DNA of 64,000 nt from Holophagales bacterium (GTDB lineage: Bacteria; Acidobacteriota; Thermoanaerobaculia; UBA5066): NCBI GenBank assembly GCA_016719485.1, contig JADJZB010000009.1:1-64000 (forward strand), written 5' to 3'. Shown here one piece after another: positions 26,807 through 33,793 of the stretch. Position 1 is the first letter of the stretch. Every line of letters starts with the position of its first letter. The translations under genes were made by a program, and so were the position numbers. Under the pieces are notes generated by a model. That model saw only the letters and a list, made by a program, of their open reading frames with translations, made no database searches and was not told where the DNA came from.

Positions 26807-27643
26807 TCAGAACGCGGGCCTGAGAGGGTGTGGAGGGACCGGCTCGGGCTCGCCGGGGTAGCGGACCGACTCGAGGAAGAGGCCGGAGGGCGGGACGGTC
26901 AGCCGCGCGGGGTCGCCGGTCCGCTCCACGAAGAGCCGGGCGACGTGCGCCTGGGTCATCCGGCCGGCGCCGACCTCGATGAGGATGCCGACGACGCGCC
27001 GCACCATCTTCCAGAGGAAATGCGAAGCGGAGATCCGCACGAGGATGAGACCGTCGGCCTCCGCCGGCGCCGTCACCTCCGCGCGCTCGACGACGACGAT
27101 CGTGGAGTCGTGCCCCTCGGGGTTCTCGCAGAAGCTCTTGAAGTCGTGTCGTCCCGCGAAGAGCCGGGCGGCGCTCTCCATCGCGCCGACGTCGAGTGCA
27201 TCGCGGACCCAGTAGACGTAGGGCTTCCCGAAGCCGGTGCGCCGGCGGGAGATGCGGTAGCGGTAGACGCGCTTCACGGCGTCGTGCCGGGCGTGGAACG
27301 TCGGCGCGGCGACGGCGAGGGCGACGACGTTTACGTCGGGCGGGAGAAGGTCGTTCCAGCGCCTCATGGCGTCCGCGGTGTCGGAAACACGGGCGCGCGG
27401 CGGCAGGTGGATGGAGGCGACCTGTCCGAAGGCGTGGACGCCCGCGTCGGTCCGGCCGGCGCCGTGGACCCTCACGCCCGCGCCCCAGAGCTCGTGGGCC
27501 GCGGTCAGGAGCGTTCCCTGGACGGTACGGGCGTTGATCTGGGCCTGCCAGCCGCGGTAGCGCCCGCCGTCGTATTCGATCGTGGCACGCAGGACGGCAC
27601 CGGAGGGGGCGGAGGTGCTCGAGGGGGCGCGATTCGGGATCAC
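26807..27643 (-). CDS. truA: tRNA pseudouridine(38-40) synthase
   Basis: Isomerises uridines in the anticodon arm of many tRNAs. ATIEYDGGRYRGWQAQ and the catalytic segment GAGRTDAGVHAFGQ (Asp about residue 66) are diagnostic. SHFLWKMVRRVVGILIEVG and LTVPPSGLFLESVRYP complete the family pattern. The GTG at 27643 gives 278 residues with a short Ser/Pro-rich leader; an upstream in-frame GTG or ATG would extend into the divergent promoter region and is not needed. It is divergent from the RsbW-like gene. Confidence 0.95.
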   Translation of the reverse strand: MIPNRAPSSTSAPSGAVLRATIEYDGGRYRGWQAQINARTVQGTLLTAAHELWGAGVRVHGAGRTDAGVHAFGQVASIHLPPRARVSDTADAMRRWNDLLPPDVNVVALAVAAPTFHARHDAVKRVYRYRISRRRTGFGKPYVYWVRDALDVGAMESAARLFAGRHDFKSFCENPEGHDSTIVVVERAEVTAPAEADGLILVRISASHFLWKMVRRVVGILIEVGAGRMTQAHVARLFVERTGDPARLTVPPSGLFLESVRYPGEPEPVPPHPLRPAF

Positions 27644-27695
27644 GCTTCCATTGTCGCAGGCGGATCGCCCCGGCCCTATCATCGTCGGGAGCCTC

Positions 27696-28142
27696 ATGAA
27701 CACGAGAGGACGCCGGACGATCCACCTCTCCGTCGAGGCGGACTTCCCTTCGGTCCGCCTCCTCGCGGCCGCGTGCCACGGCGTTCTCGCCGAGTGGGGC
27801 CTCGCCCCCGACCGGCGATCCCTCCTCGAGCTCGCCGTCGTGGAGGCGGCGACGAACGTCGTGCGCCACGCCTACCGCGGCCGCGGCGGCCGCGTCGAGG
27901 TGGAGCTGGCCCGCGAGGGCAAGACGATCGCCCTCTCCGTCCTCGACTCGGGGGTCGCCTTCGACCCGACGCTCGTCCCGCCGCCCCGCGAGCCCGACCC
28001 GAACGACCCGTCGACCTGGCCCGAGGGCGGCATGGGCCTGCCGATCATCCGCGCGGCCTGCGACGAGCTGCGCTACGTCTCCGACGGCGGAAAGAACCGG
28101 CTCACGCTGCACGTGAAGGCGGAGGAGCTCGAGGTCCTGTGA
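27696..28142 (+). CDS. RsbW/SpoIIAB-like anti-sigma factor or Ser/Thr kinase (GHKL ATPase)
   Basis: 148 residues of the HATPase_c_2 type: ELAVVEAATNVVRHAYRGRGG is the N box, LDSGVAFDP the G1 region, and EGGMGLPIIRAACDELRY the G2 region. Proteins of this kind bind a partner sigma factor or phosphorylate an anti-anti-sigma protein. No STAS protein, PP2C phosphatase or sigma factor adjoins, so the partner is unknown. A TATCAT sits 13 bases before the ATG, leaving a very short leader. The stop overlaps the GTG of the next gene. Confidence 0.85.
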   Translation: MNTRGRRTIHLSVEADFPSVRLLAAACHGVLAEWGLAPDRRSLLELAVVEAATNVVRHAYRGRGGRVEVELAREGKTIALSVLDSGVAFDPTLVPPPREPDPNDPSTWPEGGMGLPIIRAACDELRYVSDGGKNRLTLHVKAEELEVL

Positions 28143-29305
28143 CCGACGCGGAGCGCTCCTTCACGGCCGCCGCCGTCCCCGCGGTCGAGCGGCGTTGCCG
28201 CGAGACGATCGCGGCTCTCCTGTCGCGCCTCGCGGACTCTGCCGGAGACGCGCTCGCCGGCGCGGCCCTGGGCGGAGCGCTCGGTCGCGGCGAGGCGCCG
28301 ACGACGGTCGACGCCGCGGGCGCATTCGTCACCGGCGCTCCGTTCGAGCTCTTCGTCGTCCTCAGGACGACGCCGGGGCGAGCCTCGGCCCTCGTGCCGC
28401 ACCTCGCCCGGGACCTCGCCGCCACGGCCCGGCCGCGCCACGCCGGCGTCCGCGTCGCGGCGGCAGCGCTGTCGGCGCTCGCGCACCTGCCGCCGACGCT
28501 CGAGTCGATCGAGTGCGCCGCGGCGGGGCGCGTCGTCTCGGGCCCCCCCGACCTCCTCGAGCCCCTCTCCGCGCTGTCCGACGCGCAGCCCGCGCCGGGC
28601 GAGGCGCTCCGCCTCGTGGTCCGGCGGGGAGCGGCCCTTCTCTCGGCCGAGCGGTCGCTCTCCCGCCGCGGCGCCGGGCGCGCCGCCGTCCTCGCCGGGC
28701 AGGCGGCGATCCGCGACGTCGACCTGGCGCTCGGCACGGCTCTCCTCGTGTCGGCGGGACGTTTCCGTCCCACCGACCGGGCGCGCGCCGCGGAGCTTCG
28801 GCTCCTCGCGGCTCCCGCCGACGGAGGGACCCTTCCGGAGGGCATTCACGTCGGGATGACCCGGACCCGGTTTCGCGACGTCGTCGAGAGGCACCGGGCG
28901 GCCGTGACCGCCGCGGGCGGCGTCGACCTGCCGGAGACCCTCGCCGAGGTCCGCACGCAGGCGGGCCGGGCGTCGGATCGATTTCTCGAGGTGCTCCGCC
29001 TCCTCGAGGAGCAGCGGCTCGCCCGCAGCCTGCCGTCGTGGACCGATTACCTCCGCGCCCTCGCCACCCGCCACGGTGGCGCCTCGGGGCCGGGACTCTT
29101 CGGGGCCCGCACCGGCGACGAGCTTCCCGGCCGGCGCGCGGTGCGCGACTGGCCTCTGTCCGAGCGGCTCGCGCCGGCACTGGCGACCCTTCTCGACTGG
29201 GACCCGGGAGACATGACGATCGCGCCGGTGCTGCTCGACCTTCCGGACGACGCGCCGCGCGACGCGCTCGTGGCGCGCCTGGCGACGCTGGCCGCCGGAG
29301 CCTGA
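28139..29305 (+). CDS. Conserved-looking protein of unknown function, coupled to the RsbW-like gene
   Basis: 388 residues, not recognised. Ala/Arg/Leu-rich, soluble, no signal peptide. The N-terminal part (GGALGRGEAPTTV ... APFELFVVLRTTPGRASALVPHLARDLA) faintly recalls the GSxxxGE ... DxDLFVV layout of nucleotidyltransferases, but the catalytic aspartates are not visible, so this is not assigned. The C-terminal ~120 residues are helical with a Trp-containing end (LPSWTDYLRALA, WDPGDMTIAPVLLDLP). GTG at 28139 overlaps the previous stop (GTGA), so the two are translated together and probably act together. The GT-C gene follows after 41 bases. Confidence 0.6.
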   Translation: MTDAERSFTAAAVPAVERRCRETIAALLSRLADSAGDALAGAALGGALGRGEAPTTVDAAGAFVTGAPFELFVVLRTTPGRASALVPHLARDLAATARPRHAGVRVAAAALSALAHLPPTLESIECAAAGRVVSGPPDLLEPLSALSDAQPAPGEALRLVVRRGAALLSAERSLSRRGAGRAAVLAGQAAIRDVDLALGTALLVSAGRFRPTDRARAAELRLLAAPADGGTLPEGIHVGMTRTRFRDVVERHRAAVTAAGGVDLPETLAEVRTQAGRASDRFLEVLRLLEEQRLARSLPSWTDYLRALATRHGGASGPGLFGARTGDELPGRRAVRDWPLSERLAPALATLLDWDPGDMTIAPVLLDLPDDAPRDALVARLATLAAGA

Positions 29306-29332
29306 GCGGGCGGAGTGTGGGGAGGCCGGCCA

Positions 29333-29338
29333 TATACT
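29333..29338 (+). promoter_or_regulatory. -10 box (TATACT) for leaderless GT-C gene
   Basis: TATACT, eight bases (cccccgtc), GTG at 29347. No Shine-Dalgarno; it supports the first of three candidate starts (29347, 29356, 29365). Confidence 0.4.
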
Positions 29339-29346
29339 CCCCCGTC

Positions 29347-31098
29347 GTGACGTCCGTGACCGAGATGGCGGACGACCCGGGGGCGTCCGGGCGCCTCCTG
29401 TTCGTCCTGGCCCTCTTCGCGGGCCTCCTGCTCCGGCTCGTACAGCTCGGCTCGCCCGATCTCTTCGGACCCGACGAGGGGGCCTGGGCGGTGGGCGCGC
29501 GCAACATCGTGGAGGGGGGGCTCCCCCAGCTCCTCGCGCTCTCCGCGACGCCGCTCGGCGACGCGAGCGGGATGCCGGTGTTTTTCCCGGCGCTCCTCGC
29601 GGTGATGGTGAAGACGTTCGGCCCGTACGAGTGGGCGATCCGTCTCCCGTCCGTCTTCGCGGGTCTCGTCGCCGCGTTCGTCCTCGAGCGGATCGTGAGG
29701 CGCGGCTACGGCCAGCCGGCGGGACACATCGCGGGCGCATTCGCCGCCCTCGCGCCTCCTCTTGTCCTGGCGAGCCGGGCCGCGACGGTCGAGCCGACGC
29801 TGGCGCTCCTGGGCCTCAGCGGGATCATCTTCGGTCTGCGGGCGTTCGAGGAGGACAGTCCCGGCGAGGCGCCCCTGGCGGGCATCCTCTTCGGTCTCGG
29901 GTTCCTCACGAAGGGGTACGCCGTCGGCCTCTTCATCCTCCCGCTCCTGGTCGCCCTCCTCTTCCGGCCGCGTCTCTTCGCCCTCGGGCGGACGAAGAGG
30001 ACGCTCGCCCTGCTCGCGGGGTCATTCGTCCTGACCGCGGGCCTGCAGCTCCTCCTCGTCGCGCTCCTGCGTCCCGAGGCGCTGGCGCCGCACCTGGCGC
30101 GCGCGTTCGGCAGCGCGCCGGAAGCGCTGCGCCAGCTGACCGACGTGGCGCTCGTGAGCGCCGACGTGCGGATGATCGTGCGGACACTCTTCGTCCTCCT
30201 TCCTCTCGTCGGTGTCGGGATCGCCTACCTGACCCGCCCGCTCGGCGAGGAAGAGATCGTCTCCGGCGCGACCGCCGGGGACCGGCGCCTCTCCCACATG
30301 GCGCTCTGGTGCGCTTACGGCGTCGAGCTCGTCGTCCTCGTCGCGGTGGCGGGCTCGCTCGAGCTCTCGTCGACGCCGGTCCTTCCCGCCCTCTCGGCCC
30401 TCGCCGGGCTCGGCGGAGCGGCTCTCCTCACGCCCCCGCGCTCCTCGATCCGGGCGCGCTTCGAGGTGGGGGCGACGATCGCATCGGGAACGATCGTCCT
30501 CGTCCTGGCGGCCCTCCTCGTCGCCACGTCGCACGAGCCGCTCTTCGACGGCGGGGTGTCGGCCCCCCTCACGGCCGCGGGGGCCCTGGTGGCGATCGTC
30601 CTCTGCACTGCCGGGGCCGCGTGGCTCGCGTCGGGGGACGCGGCCCGCCGCTTCGGGCGACGCGTCGGGCTCGTCTTCCTCTCGGTCCTCCTCGTCTCGG
30701 AGGGGCTGGAGGCGGCCCGGACGATCCGGCACGACTTCCTCGCCCACAGGACGGGTGCGAGGGCGATGGCCGACCAGGTCGCGCCCTCGCTCCTTCCGCT
30801 TCCGCCGCGCGCCGTGACCTTCCGCGCGCCCGAGACCGACGCGCTCGCCTTCCGCCTCTTCCGCACCGGCATCACCTGGGCCGACCGCCCCACCGTCGAA
30901 CGCATCGCCGAGGAGGCCCGCCTCGGGACGACGGTCGTCTGGGCGTACCGCGAGACGTCGACCGACGTGGCCGCCGCGCCGGCGCCTCTCATCCGCGCCT
31001 GGCTCATCGTTCACACGCGCGAGGTGACGTCCGAGGTCGACGCGCGCGCGGGGAGGTCGACGGGCCTCCGCGTGTTCGTCGCGGGCCCTCCCTCATAA
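29347..31098 (+). CDS. GT-C membrane glycosyltransferase (ArnT/GT39-like)
   Basis: 583 residues with about 12 membrane helices. The first periplasmic loop after helix 1 carries DLFGPDEGAWAVGARNIVEGG, the D-D/E pattern that binds polyprenyl-phosphate sugars in ArnT and Pmt enzymes. GMPVFFPALLAVMVKTFGPYEWAIRLPS is the typical continuation. A small soluble domain ends the protein. It likely transfers a sugar from a lipid carrier to lipid A, a glycan or a protein; the acceptor is unknown. The following sugar-nucleotide gene, 10 bases on, suggests a shared glycan pathway. Confidence 0.82.
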   Translation: MTSVTEMADDPGASGRLLFVLALFAGLLLRLVQLGSPDLFGPDEGAWAVGARNIVEGGLPQLLALSATPLGDASGMPVFFPALLAVMVKTFGPYEWAIRLPSVFAGLVAAFVLERIVRRGYGQPAGHIAGAFAALAPPLVLASRAATVEPTLALLGLSGIIFGLRAFEEDSPGEAPLAGILFGLGFLTKGYAVGLFILPLLVALLFRPRLFALGRTKRTLALLAGSFVLTAGLQLLLVALLRPEALAPHLARAFGSAPEALRQLTDVALVSADVRMIVRTLFVLLPLVGVGIAYLTRPLGEEEIVSGATAGDRRLSHMALWCAYGVELVVLVAVAGSLELSSTPVLPALSALAGLGGAALLTPPRSSIRARFEVGATIASGTIVLVLAALLVATSHEPLFDGGVSAPLTAAGALVAIVLCTAGAAWLASGDAARRFGRRVGLVFLSVLLVSEGLEAARTIRHDFLAHRTGARAMADQVAPSLLPLPPRAVTFRAPETDALAFRLFRTGITWADRPTVERIAEEARLGTTVVWAYRETSTDVAAAPAPLIRAWLIVHTREVTSEVDARAGRSTGLRVFVAGPPS

Positions 31099-31099
31099 T
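31094..31099 (+). promoter_or_regulatory. -10-like box (CATAAT) before gene at 31109
   Basis: CATAAT, nine bases, ATG at 31109. The box overlaps the stop codon of the GT-C gene, so it would be a secondary promoter inside the unit. Confidence 0.3.
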
Positions 31100-31108
31100 C
31101 GTCGGCCC

Positions 31109-32461
31109 ATGACGACCGTTCTCCTCGCGGACCGCGACGGGCACGCCCTAGGCCCTCTCGCGGACAAGACCGTTCCCGCCCTCCTGCCGCTCGGCGGCGC
31201 CCCGATTCTCGAAAGAGCCCTGGAGTCCCTCGTGGCGGCCGGCGTCCGGTCGGCGCTCGTCGTCGTCGGGCCGCGCGCCGTCGAGGTCGAGAAGCGCTTC
31301 GGAAAGGGAATCCGCTGGGGGATCGCCCTCGAATTCGTGCGCCGCGAGGAGGAGGAGACGACGGGGTCCGTCCTCCGCCGCCTCGAGCACAGGCTCGACG
31401 GCGACACCTTCGTCCTGCGAGGCGACGCGGGCGTCGAGGCCGCCTTCGGCGAGTTCCTCGGGCGGGCCGGCCGCCGGACCGAGCCGGTCGTCGCCGGGGT
31501 CTCGGGGGAGCGGCTCCTCGGGTTGTGGCGGGTTCGACCAGAGGCGCTGAAGAAGGCCGAGCTGCCGCGTGATCCCGCGGATGCCGACTGGTCTCTCGAC
31601 CGGGGGCACGCCCCTCTCGAGGTCGACCTCGACCTGGCGCCCGTCGAGAGTCTCGCGCGATGGAGCGGGCTCGACCGTGCCGAGGGCAAGCCGATCCTCT
31701 CCCCCCGCGCGACCGTCGCGGCCTCCGCGAAGCTCTCGGGGGGGACGACGGTCGCCGAGGAGGCGGTCGTCCTCGGGAAGGCCGTGCTCGACGGCGTGTC
31801 GGTCCTGCCGCGAACCGTCATTCCCGAGGGAGTCGCCCTCTCCGGCGTCGCCGTCTCGCAGAACCTCGTCGTCGACCCGGCGACGGGCGCGGCCTCGCTT
31901 CTCACCGACCTTCTCCCCGCCCCGAGGGCGCCGCGGGCCGCCGGGCTCGGGAGCCGGCTCGCCGGCCTCGTCCTATTTCTTCTCTCGCTGCCGCTCTGGC
32001 CCGTCGCCCTCGTCTGGTCGCTCGTCGCCAACGCGGGGCACGCGAGGCGGCCCTTCGCTTTCGCCGGCAACGGCGCGGCGGCAGGGACCCGCGAAACGGT
32101 CCGCACGTTCCGGTTCGAGACGGCGATCCCGGTCTTCCGCGACCTTCCCCTCCTCCTCTCCGTCCTCCGTGGCTCTCTCGCGCTGACGGGCGTCGCGCCG
32201 CTGGCTCCCGAGGAGGAGGCGAACACGAGCGCTCCGTGGGCGGCCGCGCGGCGTGAAGCGCCCGTGGGACTTCTCGCCCGGTCCCGGATGGTCGCCCCGG
32301 CCTCGGCTCCGCCCGAGGTCGCCCGCGTCATCGATGCGTTCGATTCCCGCACCGGTTGCCGGGGCCTCGTTGCCCTGGGGCTCGCGACCTTCTTCTCTGC
32401 ACGGGCCTGGACGGCGCCGAAGGGCTGGAATCCTGACGGCCTCCCCGATACGGAAAAGTAG
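31109..32461 (+). CDS. Sugar nucleotidyltransferase / left-handed beta helix / sugar-transferase-like fusion protein
   Basis: 450 residues in three parts. Residues 1-160 resemble NDP-sugar pyrophosphorylases (LADKTVPALLPLGGAPILERALESLVAAG), though the LxxGxGxR loop is altered (LLADRDGHAL). About 185-260 has hexapeptide-like repeats (SPRATVAASAKLSGGTTVAEEAVVLG). About 285-307 is one membrane helix. The C-terminal part has FRDLPLLLSVLRGSLALTGVAPLAPEE, aligning with the DELPQLxNVLxGxMSLVGPRP signature of initiating sugar-phosphate transferases (WcaJ/PglC type), but with the acidic pair weakened. Both catalytic ends may be degenerate. It may be a membrane-tethered scaffold or a new enzyme for glycan initiation. 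Confidence 0.65.
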   Translation: MTTVLLADRDGHALGPLADKTVPALLPLGGAPILERALESLVAAGVRSALVVVGPRAVEVEKRFGKGIRWGIALEFVRREEEETTGSVLRRLEHRLDGDTFVLRGDAGVEAAFGEFLGRAGRRTEPVVAGVSGERLLGLWRVRPEALKKAELPRDPADADWSLDRGHAPLEVDLDLAPVESLARWSGLDRAEGKPILSPRATVAASAKLSGGTTVAEEAVVLGKAVLDGVSVLPRTVIPEGVALSGVAVSQNLVVDPATGAASLLTDLLPAPRAPRAAGLGSRLAGLVLFLLSLPLWPVALVWSLVANAGHARRPFAFAGNGAAAGTRETVRTFRFETAIPVFRDLPLLLSVLRGSLALTGVAPLAPEEEANTSAPWAAARREAPVGLLARSRMVAPASAPPEVARVIDAFDSRTGCRGLVALGLATFFSARAWTAPKGWNPDGLPDTEK

Positions 32462-32483
32462 CTGCGGCAAACGGGAGGGACAT

Positions 32484-32930
32484 ATGTCCGGTGAGCACCA
32501 TTTCACGGCATCCGTCACGTGGGACGCGACCGAACGCTCCGGCGTTCTCGCGAGCGGGACGGGCCTCCTCTCCACGAGCTTCGGCGGCGCGCCCTCGCTC
32601 GGAGGGCGCGTCGACCGGACGAACCCGGAAGAGCTCCTCCTCGGCGCTCTCCTCGCCTGCTTCGTCCAGACCTGGGCGATCTTCCTGACGAAGCTCCGCC
32701 TGCCGGTCGAGAGCCCGCGTGTCGACGGCACCCTCGAGCTCGACGTCGATCCTGCCGGCGGCTACCGCGTCACGCGGGTAGACCTCTCCGCATACGTCCC
32801 CGCCGCGCTCCTGGCGGAGCGTGAGGCCGACGTGCTGAAGACGCTGGCGCTCGCCGAGAAGTACTGCATCGTCTCGAAGGCGGTGAAAGGCGACGGGCGC
32901 GAGGTGCACGTCACGCCGGTCGGGGTCTGA
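32484..32930 (+). CDS. OsmC-family peroxidase/redox protein
   Basis: 148 residues. It detoxifies organic hydroperoxides with a two-cysteine mechanism in the cytoplasm. The two conserved cysteines are in LLGALLACFVQTW and LALAEKYCIVSKAVKG, each in the family context. The ATG at 32484 has GGGAGGGA just upstream, which discards a longer frame. Probably transcribed from within or just after the preceding gene. The canonical partner arginine was not checked. Confidence 0.88.
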   Translation: MSGEHHFTASVTWDATERSGVLASGTGLLSTSFGGAPSLGGRVDRTNPEELLLGALLACFVQTWAIFLTKLRLPVESPRVDGTLELDVDPAGGYRVTRVDLSAYVPAALLAEREADVLKTLALAEKYCIVSKAVKGDGREVHVTPVGV

Positions 32931-33289
32931 GAGGCGGGAGCGCGGCGACGTCCTCCTGGCGATTCCTGTCCCGAGTGGCGGGGAAGGACGAAGGCACCGG
33001 AGAGACCGGTACCAGTCCGGTTCATCGTGCCGCACGAGTCGCGGGCGAGAGGGGTGTCCCGCGGCGCCTCCTCCGCGCGCGCGACCCGCATCGGCCCCGC
33101 TGCGCGGGCCGCCGGGGCGCGCGCGAACTCGCTTCGCTCAAACAGCGCGCGCGCCTGATCCGGCGGCCTGCTCGCGGAGCCGTGCGGGGCCCCGCGCGTG
33201 CTCGGACGGCGCTCGCAGGACACCCCTCCCGCCCGCTCACACCCTCGACAGTTCAGCACCTCGAGCGAGTCCGCGCTTGAACCGCAGGC

Positions 33290-33321
33290 CCCGTAGAGTG
33301 TAGAGAGTAGACCAGACCCCA
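33290..33321. repeat. 32-bp direct repeat, copy 1
   Basis: Begins CCCGTAGAGTGTAGAGAGTA and ends GACCCCA. An identical copy starts 55 bases later. The core is built of GTAGA-like steps and is much less GC-rich than its flanks. Confidence 0.85.
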
Positions 33322-33344
33322 AGCGCACCGGTTTCTTCTATAGG

Positions 33345-33376
33345 CCCGTAGAGTGTAGAGAGTAGACCAGACCCCA
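33345..33376. repeat. 32-bp direct repeat, copy 2
   Basis: Identical over 32 bases to 33290-33321. The 23 bases between the copies contain an A/T-rich patch (tttcttctatagg). Confidence 0.85.
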
Positions 33377-33672
33377 GGACCGGACCCGAGTTCGAATGGA
33401 CCCCGTTCGAATGCTGAAGCTCGCTGGCCGCGGGTGGGGCGGTGCGTCTCGCGAGCCGCCCCCGAGCACGCACGGGGACCCGCTCGAATTCGCGAGGACC
33501 GGGCGGGGATCAGGCCCGCGCGCGTGTTTGACGAGCGAAGCGAGGAGTTCGCGCGGGCCCCCCGCACGGCCGCAGCGGATTCGGAAGCGGGTCGGGCGCG
33601 CGCAGCAGGCGGCCGTGAGACGTACCGCACCGCACGCGGCCCCCTGCCGAGGAGACGTGACGGTGAAGCTGG

Positions 33673-33786
33673 AGCTCCCGTGCTCCCGTGCTCCCGTGCC
33701 CCGGTGCTCCGGTGCTCCGGCTGGTGCTCCGGTACTTCGGTTCTCTCGGTTCTCTCGGTTTTCTCGGTTCTCTCGGTTCTCTCGGT
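33673..33786. repeat. Short tandem arrays (8-9 bp units)
   Basis: 33673-33730 holds units like GCTCCCGT drifting to GCTCCGGT. 33737-33786 holds five units of 9 bp like TCTCTCGGT with one variant (TTTCTCGGT). The second array stops 8 bases before the nadB stop codon, so replication slippage could alter the nadB 3' end or terminator. Confidence 0.8.
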
Positions 33787-33793
33787 CCCCTGG

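Larger units (their letters stand above)
32931..33793. repeat. 863-bp gene-free repeat region
   Basis: No credible gene on either strand: the open frames here are Arg/Ala/Ser low-complexity readings. It contains two diverged, oppositely oriented copies of a ~165-bp GC-rich element (about 33070-33225 and 33431-33605), two direct 32-bp repeats between them, and two short tandem arrays at the nadB end. Shared cores of the inverted copies are TTTGA...GCGAAGCGA...GTTCGCGCG and CCGAGCACGC. The composition suggests a dispersed extragenic element. Transcripts of osmC (rightward) and nadB (leftward) both run into it. Confidence 0.7.

Noticed and set aside
33290..33376. The two 32-bp direct repeats as a remnant CRISPR array
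   Set aside because: Only two copies with a 23-base spacer, no dyad typical of CRISPR repeats, no cas genes and A/T-rich non-spacer-like filling.
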